From Pyropia haitanensis (taxonomy: Eukaryota > Rhodophyta > Bangiophyceae > Bangiales > Bangiaceae): a stretch of DNA of 13,997 nucleotides. The notes beneath the pieces were generated by a model. It saw only the letters and a program-made list of their open reading frames with translations, was not told where the DNA came from and ran no database searches. Position 1 is the first letter of the stretch. Each line of letters begins with the position of its first letter. Shown here one piece after another: positions 1 through 7,616 of the stretch. The position numbers were made by a program, and so were the translations under genes. The DNA lies in contig SDUX01000163.1 in the NCBI GenBank assembly GCA_008729055.1, positions 1 through 13,997 on the forward strand. Direction: 5' to 3'.

Positions 1-402
1 CTGGGGATAGCTGGCTGCTTCAATTCAAGGTTTGCATCCCGATAGGAAGGACTGTACCGGACATCACCTTCTCCGATTTCCACGCGGATTCCGGCATCTT
101 TTGAAGGGGGAAATAAAAAAACGGTCCGGTCTTCAATCCGTTTCATCAAAGCTCGCACACCCGGATCAGTCGGGTCCATCAATGTTACCGACTCGCCTTC
201 CGCTTCAATACGGGTCGGCGCCGGGTAAACCACTTTGAAAAGATAGAATCCCGCTCCGTGAATAATAAGCGAAAAAAACAAAAACCCGGTCAGGTACATC
301 CAGGCCCGTTGATTTTTTCGTCCAGTTGAAAACCGAATCCATTTCGGGATCTTTTTCACCTTCCCCGTGCACCAAGTGCTTTGTGAACAAAGTATTCCGC
401 AT
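1..402 (-). CDS. Single-pass membrane protein downstream of ExbD, possible TonB-like energy transducer (3' partial, frame break)
   Basis: The reading frame runs off the left edge of the window, so the C-terminus is missing. From about 359 down to 1 the open frame shows a short basic cytoplasmic stretch, one hydrophobic membrane segment (YLTGFLFFSLIIHGAGFYLF), and a periplasm-type region containing VTLMDPTDPG. This layout and the place right after exbB-exbD fit a TonB/TolA-like partner of the motor, but I see no proline-rich linker or TonB C-terminal domain, so the role is inferred from context. The start is unclear. ATG at 402 has a good AGAAGG Shine-Dalgarno sequence but lies in a frame that must skip one base near 350-357 (the GAAAAAG run) to join the membrane segment. 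A GTG at 359 is in the right frame but has no spaced ribosome site. I prefer the ATG with one extra A in the run. Confidence 0.55.
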
Positions 403-403
403 C

Positions 404-852
404 TCAGAGCCCTTCTTCTTGCGTCGCGAACGAAACTTCAATCCTCTTCGCAAAACAAGTTGGGAAACTTCCATGACAGTTCCGTAGTCAATGGACTTAT
501 CCGCGAGGAGAATGACCTCTTTCGACCTTGTGAATGCGGCATCAAGCCTTGATTCAAGTCCAGCAAGATCGACACGCTCGTCGTTGAAATAGAATTCAGA
601 TGAGTCCTCCGGTATCAGCGTAATGATATGCGCGTCCTCCGCAGCCGGGAGCACCGAATTCGAGAGCGGCAATTTAACTTCGACGCCGGATTTCAGAACG
701 AAGTTTGATCCGAAGAGGAAGAAGATCAAAAGCAATAATATCACATCGACGAGCGGCCCCGTGTAGAGCATCCCTGCCCGGTCGCCCAATGTTGATTCCA
801 GCTTCAATTGGAAATTCCAGTTTTTATTGATCGAATTGCCAGAGCAATTCAC
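404..852 (-). CDS. exbD: ExbD/TolR-family biopolymer transport protein (frame break near the C-terminus)
   Basis: This is the small motor subunit that pairs with ExbB/TolQ in the inner membrane and carries the proton-path aspartate. The frame starts at GTG 852, three bases after the ExbB stop. It has a short cytoplasmic N-terminus, one membrane helix (PLVDVILLLLIFFLFGSNF) with the key Asp at about residue 36, and a periplasmic TolR fold including VILLADKSIDYGTVMEV. As written, the frame runs on to 205 with an unrelated basic tail. Adding one base near 434-440 gives the family-like ending RGLKVSFATQEEGL and a stop at 404-406, about 149 residues, the usual ExbD size. That stop leaves one base before the ATG of the next gene, which supports the correction. 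The gene belongs to a tight minus-strand operon. Confidence 0.88.
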
Positions 853-855
853 AAG

Positions 856-1527
856 CTATCCGTTTTCCTCAGCAGCATCCTCCTTCGCATCCGGACGGAT
901 TGATATGATATCAGTCGGAGCATTCCGAAAGTCACAAATCGCATTCACGATTTCAATGCCGGCGCTTTCCATGTCATGCATGATATTTTTCGCGTAGGCC
1001 CTGAGGTGGGAATAAAACACGAATGCCGGGATAGCAACCATTAGGCCTGCTGCCGATGTAATCAGAGCCTCGTATACGCCCTGAGAGATTTCGGAAACAG
1101 TAGCAAATCCACCGACTGCATTGATTTGAACAAAGGTATCAACCAAACCAAGCACCGATCCCAACAATCCGATAAGAGGTGCGATGTAGGCTACGGTTAG
1201 CAGAACGGCGAGATGCTTCTCCAGTTTTGGAACCTCCAACTGACCGCTTTCCTGAACAATTTCTTTCAGTTCGCTTCTGGGAGAAGAATAACGACGAATG
1301 GCAGAATGAATGACCCGTGCCACGGGACCGGGAGTTGCCGCACACTCAGAAAGAGCCTCGGCGTAAGCCTTGTTTTTGATGAGGTTACGCAAACCGAACA
1401 TCAAATCACCGACATCAATTCTAGCACGATGAAAGTAGAAAAGTCGCTCCAGAAAGATGGCTATCGCGATGATCGAGCAACCGAGCAGAAGCCACATGAG
1501 AGGCCCGCCTTTGGTGATTAAATCCAT
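856..1527 (-). CDS. exbB: MotA/TolQ/ExbB-family proton channel protein
   Basis: This is the inner-membrane stator subunit of an ExbBD/TolQR-type motor that turns the proton gradient into work on a periplasmic or outer-membrane partner. The 223-residue product has the expected layout: helix 1 at residues 8-28 followed by FLERLFYFHRAR, a cytoplasmic loop of about 75 residues, helix 2 at 107-130 with GLLGSVLGLVDTF, and helix 3 at 154-176 with EALITSAAGLMVAIP. The start is ATG 1527, giving the usual MDLITKGGPLMW opening. The C-terminus ends in an acidic tail (DAKEDAAEENG). exbD follows after three bases. The sequence alone does not say whether it serves TonB-dependent uptake, Tol-Pal or a gliding motor of the AglRQS kind. 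The upstream GTPase and roadblock genes make the last worth considering. Confidence 0.93.
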   Translation of the reverse strand: MDLITKGGPLMWLLLGCSIIAIAIFLERLFYFHRARIDVGDLMFGLRNLIKNKAYAEALSECAATPGPVARVIHSAIRRYSSPRSELKEIVQESGQLEVPKLEKHLAVLLTVAYIAPLIGLLGSVLGLVDTFVQINAVGGFATVSEISQGVYEALITSAAGLMVAIPAFVFYSHLRAYAKNIMHDMESAGIEIVNAICDFRNAPTDIISIRPDAKEDAAEENG

Positions 1528-1609
1528 TGCTTATGTGATGTGTTGCGATTGGGCACGGCTTCGATTCGCCGCTTCTGAATCTTTGAAACTCTTACCATAG
1601 CCCCGGAAT

Positions 1610-1632
1610 CGGGAAAAGTGGGAATTTTCCCG
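1610..1632 (-). promoter_or_regulatory. Hairpin in the gap before exbB
   Basis: An 8-bp perfect inverted repeat (CGGGAAAA and TTTTCCCG, 7-base loop) lies in the 123-base gap between the acidic-protein gene and exbB. No T-run follows it on the minus strand, so it is not a standard terminator. It could be an RNA-processing or stability element that sets the exbBD level apart from the upstream genes. Function is not shown. Confidence 0.3.
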
Positions 1633-1650
1633 GCTGGAATCAGTGTAGAT

Positions 1651-2594
1651 TTAAAAATATTGAGGCCTGGAGATTCCGCCCTCCTGCTCCTGCTCTTCCT
1701 CTTCTCCTGAATCCTCCGCGGGTGAATCAATGGTATCAGGTTCCTCCTCATCGATTTCAAAAATACCGGGGGCAACGGACTCCTCCATTGGTCGCTTCAC
1801 CTCCTTCAACGGCATATACTCCTCTTCCACGGATTCTTCTTCCAATTCAAAGATATTCTCTGGAAGAGCCTCGGGACGGATTCAATCGCGCCCGGAATAT
1901 TCGGAAAATCCGAAGGAGCTGAATCGGGCTCAAGCGAATCCTCCCTCTCCACGGATGGTTCCCTTAAGGACGAATCTTCCTCATCCACCTCAAAAATCCC
2001 CGGAGAATCGCCTGGATCTGATATTCTCTCCGCCGGTTCGGATTCCAGCTCAAAAATTGAATCTGCTGTTTCCGAAAGGGACGCCTGCGATTCGTCCAAC
2101 TCCGTCGACTCAGCATCCGCTTCATCGGCCATTTCAAAGATCGACTCTGAAACCTCTTCCGAAGTCCCGGAAACGGAACTCTCGATCACGATCTCCGGCT
2201 CGCCAAAGTCAAGAATTTCAATGACTGGTTCAGCCTCTTCGACAATCGGTTCCGGCTCTTCAGCAGACGGTTGAGCATCCTCGACAAACGGTTCCGACTC
2301 TTCAGCAGACGGTTCCGGCACTTCGGGGATTGATTCGTTCTCCACTCCCTGCCCTTCTAAATTATCTACGGCATCTTCCGATGTAACCACTTCCTCCTCC
2401 AATCCTTTAACCTCTTCCGGGGCAGGAGGATCCTCCGCGTCGCCTTCAACTTCGATGTCGTGTACCTCTCCACTCTTTTCCGTCACTTCCGCCTCCTCTT
2501 CCGGCTCCTCGATAGCCTCCTTCGCTTCCGCTTCTTCACGGGCATCCTCAACCATTTCTACCTCCTGCGTAAATGGAGTTTCCTGCATCGCCAC
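1651..2594 (-). CDS. Highly acidic, probably disordered protein with five I-F-E motifs (frame break)
   Basis: I do not recognise a family. The protein is very rich in Glu, Asp, Ser and Pro, with no signal peptide or membrane segment, so it is probably cytoplasmic and disordered. A motif of the form I-F-E-(M/L/V/I)-x-x-E recurs five times: SIFEMADE (about residue 151), SIFELESE (179), GIFEVDEE (200), NIFELEEE (247) and GIFEIDEE (277), like an array of binding peptides. Residues 96-123 hold a 14-residue tandem repeat (PSAEESEPFVEDAQ, PSAEEPEPIVEEAE). A single missing base near 1868-1875 breaks the frame. Before it the first frame covers 2594 to about 1872, and the acidic sequence, with two more motif copies, continues in another frame to the stop at 1651. 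Restored length is about 314 residues. The start is GTG 2594 or ATG 2588, neither with a clear ribosome site. It lies between the GTPase/roadblock genes and exbB. Confidence 0.75.
2239..2322. repeat. 42-bp imperfect tandem duplication inside the acidic-protein gene
   Basis: Two adjacent 42-bp units share TCGACAA and then GGTTCCG(G/A)CTCTTCAGCAGACGGTT at exactly 42-base spacing (for example 2248 and 2290). The unit is 14 codons, so it repeats a peptide without changing frame. It looks like a recent internal duplication within a low-complexity coding region. Confidence 0.75.
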
Positions 2595-2614
2595 AACCGA
2601 CGCAGCGCTCGCTG

Positions 2615-3103
2615 TTATTCGTCGGAAAGATCGCTTTGGAGGATCCGGTTCTGCGGGCAGCGCGGGACTTCCAAATCAACCAAGAGGTCAACAAGTGCCG
2701 GCTTGATTTGGTTTGCGGTTTCCCGAATCACTCCAACCGGAGTTCCCGCTCTGCAAACACCCACCAGCACAAACCGGTGAATGATTTCACTCAGATACAC
2801 AACCCGGTTCTCGCCCTGATGGAAACTTTCGATACCGCTTGTTTCCCCCAGCTCAGATACAAGAGCCCTCATCGCTCCACAGGCACCGGCGACAAGTGCC
2901 GAAATCACCTCAATCGTAACTTCCTCTTCTGATGAAATTCCTGATACCACTGCTCCGCTTTGATCAACAACCAGAGCCGTTTCCAGTTCCGCATCCTCAG
3001 CAAAGTCACGCAACTGGTCGTCGACCTGCGTTACCAGTTCTGCGCTAATCTCCAATGGTACTGCCGGGGAAACATCCCCGTCATTCTGCTCTTCCTTTTC
3101 CAT
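2615..3103 (-). CDS. Roadblock/LC7-domain protein (MglB-like GTPase partner)
   Basis: Roadblock/LC7 proteins dimerise and bind small GTPases. MglB of this class is the activating protein for MglA. After an acidic N-terminus of about 20 residues, the 162-residue product shows the family pattern: a helix (ELVTQVDDQLRDFAEDAELE), a strand and turn (TALVVDQSGAVVS), a long alanine-rich helix (EVISALVAGACGAMRALVSE), two strands around NRVVYLSEIIHRFVLVGVC, and a final helix (VGVIRETANQIKPALVDLL). I chose ATG 3103 over a TTG at 3115 because GGAG sits seven bases before it. The gene begins 29 bases after the GTPase gene ends, so the two are almost certainly co-transcribed and their products probably interact. 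Direct GAP activity is an inference from family and context. Confidence 0.85.
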   Translation of the reverse strand: MEKEEQNDGDVSPAVPLEISAELVTQVDDQLRDFAEDAELETALVVDQSGAVVSGISSEEEVTIEVISALVAGACGAMRALVSELGETSGIESFHQGENRVVYLSEIIHRFVLVGVCRAGTPVGVIRETANQIKPALVDLLVDLEVPRCPQNRILQSDLSDE

Positions 3104-3132
3104 GAAATACTCCAACCGTATTCAAAACACCC

Positions 3133-3762
3133 TCATACTACCGCTTCAATAGCGGCTCGTCGATGGCTGTTTTTTGTAACGATAGAGCGGCGAAATCCTT
3201 TGATGACCTGCCGGGTGGTCCAATCCAGCGTCGCAAAAATCTGATATCCGGTAGAGGCGCAGCTGAGAAAACTGGGTGACGTAACTTCGAGCACCTCATC
3301 GAGAACGGCAGGTGGCGTTGCATCAGTGAGGTCTCTTTTGTTGAATTGAAACACAAACGGAATGGTTTCGGGCGCAATGCGGTTTTCACGAAGACACGAG
3401 TATGTGTCGTCCAATGCCCTGCGGTTTGACTCCAGTCTTCCGGGAGCTGAATCCGCCACAAATACGACCGCATCGGCTCCGGCGAGCACTGCCTTCCGCG
3501 TTTCCCTCATCACCTCCTGGCCCGGTACCGTATATAACTGGACTCTTACCCGGTATCCATTGATCTCTGCCACTTCGACGGGAAGAAAGTCGAAAGAGAT
3601 CGTGCGATTCTGCTCAGTCGCAATTGAGACCATGTCTCCACGCCACCTCGGATCCAAACGGCGATGAATGTAGTGAATATTAGTCGTTTTCCCGCCAAGA
3701 GGCGGGCCGCAATAAACGACTTTAAATTGAATTTCGTCCCGCTCGTGATGAATCAAAGCCAT
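3133..3762 (-). CDS. mglA: MglA-type Ras-like small GTPase
   Basis: MglA-class GTPases bind GTP at one cell pole or at focal-adhesion sites and set the direction of motility machines or polarity. The 209-residue product aligns with this class along its length: P-loop GPPLGGKTT at residues 19-27, switch region TEQNRTISFDFLPVEV at 49-64, LYTVPGQ at 76-82, VVFVADS at 99-105, and the base-recognition motif NKRD at 141-144. Arg53 and Gln82, the self-supplied arginine finger and catalytic glutamine known from Myxococcus MglA, fall at the same numbers here, so it should be able to hydrolyse GTP. The start is ATG 3762, eight bases after the upstream stop at 3770, with AGGA upstream. A TTG at 3801 would add residues inside the upstream gene and is rejected. 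The symbol marks the class, not proven orthology. Confidence 0.92.
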   Translation of the reverse strand: MALIHHERDEIQFKVVYCGPPLGGKTTNIHYIHRRLDPRWRGDMVSIATEQNRTISFDFLPVEVAEINGYRVRVQLYTVPGQEVMRETRKAVLAGADAVVFVADSAPGRLESNRRALDDTYSCLRENRIAPETIPFVFQFNKRDLTDATPPAVLDEVLEVTSPSFLSCASTGYQIFATLDWTTRQVIKGFRRSIVTKNSHRRAAIEAVV

Positions 3763-3769
3763 CTTTGTT

Positions 3770-5822
3770 TTATTCCTTGAGTTTATGGATGTTTCGAGCA
3801 ATCAAGATGAGCTTCTCCTTCACCCCGGGACTGAATCCCGCAGATGAATGATTTACTGTCACACAACATTCTCCTTCCAGAAACAAACTGACAGTTCCGC
3901 GGTCAGTATGGAGAGTAAATGAACGGGCCTCCGGGAGACCGGTAAGTTTGGCGAGATTTCGAATCGTCCCAATCATTTCCCTCGCCTCGCTTCCTAGACT
4001 GCTCTGCTCCGTTTTTGAGGCCTGAACCAGTTTCGACCTGGTTGCAAGCGCACACCCTTCAATTCCCTGAAGGCCGACAATCTTTCGGGCCAGTCCAGCG
4101 AGGGTAAAATTCTCATCGGTAGAAAAAATGGCGCGAAATTCCAAATCCCTGAGACTGATATCCCCGTCGACTTGCATAGATTCGACCGGCCCCGCAGTGG
4201 GAGCTACTGTCTCTACACGAATCTCAGGTTCTTCCGGCTCAGCGGAATCGTCATCGCCAAAAGGAACCGGTATCTCAGCAGTCGACTCAACACCGGATTC
4301 CGGAACTGCAATTCCGAGATCATCCAACTGGAAATTGGGTTCAGGGGTATTGTCACCTCCATCGCTCCAGACATCACGCTTTGCCTCAGATCCAGCAGGC
4401 TCACCGATGGGGGCGAAATCTGGAAATGCGGAAAAATCAGATGAGGGGGATTCTTCCTCCTTACCCGGTTCAGGAGCCGTCTCGATGCGTTTCGATTTCG
4501 GTAGATTCCGGCTCCTCAGGGACTGCTTTTTCCTTCTCTGCTTCTTCAAAAGGCGCGCTTGAGTCAGGTGGTGAGAAACCTTCCCCCGCCTGAAATCCTG
4601 ATGGCAGATCTCCCTTCGGCTCAGCCGCGGCAGGAGCCTCCTCTTTCGGTGCGAAAGACTCCGCTGCAACACTGCTCTGATTGATCATATCGCCGAAGCC
4701 CTGTTTAAAACCTGGCGGCAGCGGTCCTGGCGCTGGACTATTCGAAACAGCCTCCGATTTGGCCTTTTCCGCGTCTTCTTTTCCCGAACCGGGTGCCAGA
4801 TCGGCATCAAACATCGCCCCCCACGAGTCACCATCGTTTTCCCTTTTCGATTCTTTACTCCCGGAATCAGGAAACGGTATATCACTGTCTTCTTCAGCCT
4901 CCCTGGAGAAAAGAGTCGAAAATCCCGCATCACTGTCAAACGGATTCAACCCGTCGGGAGCAACCTGCTCCTGTTGCGGCGCGGAAGACGGCGGACTACC
5001 GGAAGAATTCAAATCCGCGAATGGATTCGCGCCCGTCCCGAACCCGGGCTGGGCATCAGGCGGAGATTCCCCTCCCCCTTCAACCGGCTCACCGGGCGCT
5101 TCCTCCCCATCTTTTGAGTCCGGTGATTCAAATCCTGCCGGAATTGAGACTTCCACTTCCTGCCCGCCCGGCATGATATCCTCAAATTCCGCGAATGGGT
5201 TTTCGGGGGAAGGTTCGGGTGCACTGAACGGACTTTTCGCCCCCCCCTGCCCGGCGTCCTCCTGGCTCACCGGTGACTTCCCGGCGGGTGCGGCTGCTTT
5301 TGCTGCAACAGGAGCTTCCTCCACCCCGGGTGACCAAAATGGATTGTCCGCCCCCCCACCGGGCAGCTTCTGCGTTGAAGCAGCCTGCCCTGAACTTCCA
5401 CCAAGATGTGCCGGTTCCCCCATCATTCCTCCCAGTTTCGTGGGAAGTGTCACTTTCGAATCATTGAGCGGAGTGATTTCCGCAGCGAACAACTCCGGGA
5501 CAATCTGATAAATCGTCGAAAGCGCGACGTCACCGCTTCCGTCAACGGGCATCGGAATCAGCACTTCCTTTTCCATGGGAATTCCACTCTCTGCGGAAAT
5601 CGCGGGCGGTATAAACGGCAGTAGCTCGTTTACCTGAAAAGCCTGGGCACCAGCTGCCTGAGCCGAGGGAGCGGAATCGACAGGGTTTCCTCTTCCCGGT
5701 GTTCTCTCTCCCGGGGCCGCTTCAGCAGCATTTCGACTACTAGCGCTGGCACTATCGTCGGGAGTCTCCGCGCCGGGGGTTCCATCTTCTTCAGAGAAAA
5801 GATTTCGGAATGTAAATGACAT
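3770..5822 (-). CDS. Large low-complexity protein with NPF repeats and a C-terminal roadblock/LC7-like domain (frame break)
   Basis: First gene of the GTPase operon. As restored it is about 683 residues. An N-terminal segment (about 60-130) looks folded or conserved, with NELLPFIPP and a short alpha/beta region ending KVTLPTK. Then come about 350 disordered, Pro/Ser/Glu-rich residues with four NPF motifs (160, 208, 266, 293), further SPF/IPF/APF triplets and one PPGF (369-372). The last 130 residues form a roadblock-like domain: SLRDLEFRAIFST, GLARKIVGLQGIEGCALAT, a helix around EAREMIGTIRNLAKLTGL, and strands at SFTLHTDRGTVSLFLEG. One extra base near 4484-4493 breaks the frame. The first frame would end at 4470 and the second carries the roadblock domain to 3770. 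The start is ATG 5822 with no clear Shine-Dalgarno. It is probably a scaffold or regulator for the adjacent GTPase. Confidence 0.78.
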
Positions 5823-5920
5823 GGAGGCCGATGGTGAGTGGTTTGGGAATTCTCAAATCCAGATCGATCAGGCAGCAGTCCAGAAAAATCGATAGGTTAT
5901 GAGTATTTTAGTAAACTCAG

Positions 5921-5947
5921 ATTATAGTGGCCAAATTGATTTATCAA
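5921..5947 (-). promoter_or_regulatory. Sigma70-like promoter for the GTPase-motor operon
   Basis: On the minus strand a perfect TATAAT (-10) at 5926-5921 is preceded by TTGATA (-35, five of six matches) at 5947-5942, with a 15-bp spacer that is slightly short. The stretch upstream of the -35 (5948-5990) is very AT-rich and could act as an UP element; it includes the perfect palindrome TTAATATATATTAA at 5961-5974. Transcription would start near 5914 and leave a leader of about 90 bases before the ATG at 5822. I see no riboswitch-like structure in that leader. Confidence 0.5.
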
Positions 5948-5992
5948 GAAGTTTTTATTGTTAATATATATTAATTAAAATTCAAAAGCTTG

Positions 5993-6022
5993 CGCCGTTT
6001 TATTTCGCACGCAGAAACGGCG
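5993..6022 (-). terminator. Possible terminator after the CPBP protease gene
   Basis: CGCCGTTT and AAACGGCG pair as an 8-bp stem around a 14-base loop, 33 bases after the protease stop. On the minus strand the sequence beyond it is only loosely T-rich, so this is a weak intrinsic terminator at best. Confidence 0.3.
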
Positions 6023-6054
6023 AGAACACACCATGAATTTCAGATAACGGACTG

Positions 6055-7499
6055 CTAAAGTCCAAGACACAGGATACCAACGAGGATCCCATTGTTCACT
6101 GCATGAGCTACCATCGGCGCGATAAGCGAATCCCTCCATTCCCGTAGCATCGAGAATCCCGCTCCCATAGCTGTCAACGCGGGAATCGCCATCCAGCCCT
6201 GCGGATGAAGTGCAGCGAAAATCAAGCCTGTCAAAACTGCTGACGCCAAAAACCTGAAACGCCCTCGCAGGTATCGATGAAGAGCCCCGCGAAAGAACAA
6301 CTCCTCGAAGAGCGGCGCAAAGCCCGATGCCAGGAGAAGACACAACATTCTTTCGACAAAACCTCCCTGATAGATCCAACCTACAATCGGATGCGTGGTA
6401 GGCCCGGGCGAGGGACCGCTTTTCGCTCCGGATCCCCCCGGTAAGCCTTCCGGGGAAACCGGCAAAGAATCGAACCATCCCACTGCAAGCGTCAGCAAGA
6501 GAGTGAGCGAAATTCCGATCGACGCAAACACAGCAACACCAGCATACCCGATGATCCCGGCCCCAATTTCCTTAATTATACCTTTGCCGCGATGCACTCC
6601 AAGTGATCGGAGAAAAGCACGGTAAGGAATCCCGCGAAATAGTGGCCAGAGAAACGGAATGACCACAGATGCCCCGAAGAAAACCATCGCCACTGACGGA
6701 ATTGCCATAAGCTTCTGGAATTCTCCTCCGAATCGTAGCGCGGCAACTCCGGCCACTTCACCCAGTGCCATAATTCCGAGGTAAATGGCAAAACACTCCA
6801 ACATGACTCCCCGTGGGCTAACGCTTTTGTCAAAGCGACAGACTTTTTTCCCCTCGCGCTGGCGGACAATCATTGTAAAAATCGCTATGCCGCCGAAAAT
6901 GATGGCCCCCAGCGCGACCAGAAAAACCCCTGCCACAACGAGCAAAAATACGAGCGCACGGGTCCGGATTTCTGTCGATTTCGGCGGCGGGTCCAGGCCC
7001 GGAGCACGGGCCAGTTCCGCGAACCATCCAAGATAGGCTCTTAACGTCTCCCTCTCCCCCTCTTCAATTCCCTCCGTTACGCCTTCAACACAAGGTCACG
7101 CATTTCCTCTGACGCTTCACTGGAAATTTTCTCTGCGGTCTTTTCGGGATTGGATCCCGGGACTCTTATAAAGCTTTCCAGCAAAGCGATCGAAGCGGTT
7201 CCTCGATCACCTCCTCCCATTTTACGCAGCTCATCCAGAGTTTGTCCCGCTTCCGCCGGATTGACCGTTCCGGCAGCGATGATGACCTGACTCTGAATCT
7301 TCAGCATCGCCAGATCCACAGGATCAACCGGGGCAGTTCCTCCTACCGATTCGGCTTCAGGTGATTCCGGAGAAAACAAATTCACCGACCAACCGATGAA
7401 AAATACCGAGAGAACAACAAGCGGCCAGGCCCATAGCCCCGCCTTCTCGTTTGGCAATGGAGGTGGACCGACCCGGGAAGACGGCGGAATTTCAATCAT
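6055..7499 (-). CDS. CPBP-family intramembrane protease with membrane-anchored N-terminal extension (frame break)
   Basis: CPBP (CAAX/Abi-type) proteases are multi-helix membrane enzymes that cleave within or near the membrane. The C-terminal part carries the family motifs: PLFEELFFRGALHRYL with the Glu pair and Arg, FAALHPQ with the first His, and MVAHAVNN with the second His and Asn. The conserved part is preceded by about six hydrophobic segments. The first 140 residues (7499-7077) have one membrane segment (PLVVLSVFFIGWSVNLF) and a soluble helical region starting LKIQSQVIIAAGTVNP, and stop at 7077. With one base added near 7078-7082, the protein runs without interruption through KAVTEGIEEGERETLRAYLG into the protease, giving about 481 residues. 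The protease part alone has no ATG/GTG/TTG start for its upstream 45 residues, which supports one gene. The substrate is unknown. Confidence 0.83.
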
Positions 7500-7563
7500 A
7501 TGAAATACGGGGGCCGGATAAGCGATGTCTCGAAAGCGACATCATGCAGTATTGCAGGAGTAG

Positions 7564-7589
7564 CTGAACCCCGTTGACTCAACGTTCAG
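7564..7589 (-). terminator. Hairpin after the PQQ-propeller gene
   Basis: CTGAAC and GTTCAG enclose a second pairing GTTGA/TCAAC, giving a hairpin with a small bulge, 28 bases after the stop at 7617. No T-run follows, so termination is uncertain. Confidence 0.25.
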
Positions 7590-7616
7590 TCCCTGTTTAG
7601 CGAAACCGACTCCCGA

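Noticed and set aside
205..403. Basic C-terminal extension of ExbD in the printed frame
   Set aside because: It has no family match and overlaps a membrane-segment-bearing frame. A single restored base gives a normal ExbD end.
1730..2224. Plus-strand Ser/Pro-rich frame of 164 codons opposite the acidic gene
   Set aside because: Glu/Asp-rich codons on the minus strand give stop-poor Ser/Pro/Leu frames on the other strand. No independent evidence.
2239..2322. CRISPR-like or mobile-element repeat
   Set aside because: Only two adjacent units without spacers, in frame and inside a coding region: a simple tandem duplication.
404..2594. Programmed ribosomal frameshifting as the cause of the operon breaks
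   Set aside because: No slippery heptamer with downstream pseudoknot was seen at the break sites, and similar breaks occur in unrelated genes to the right. Sequence error is simpler.
4681..5508. Long plus-strand open frame of 275 codons, rich in Ser, Pro and Gly, opposite the NPF-repeat protein gene
   Set aside because: It is the complement of a GC-rich, low-complexity coding region; it has no domain-like pattern and no ribosome site, and the minus strand carries a coherent operon gene.
6830..7027. Minus-strand frame beginning MVRGTGPCSGPG as an alternative gene start before the protease
   Set aside because: Its Cys/Arg/Gly-rich sequence is a shadow. The neighbouring frame continues into the protease and backward into the membrane-anchored region.
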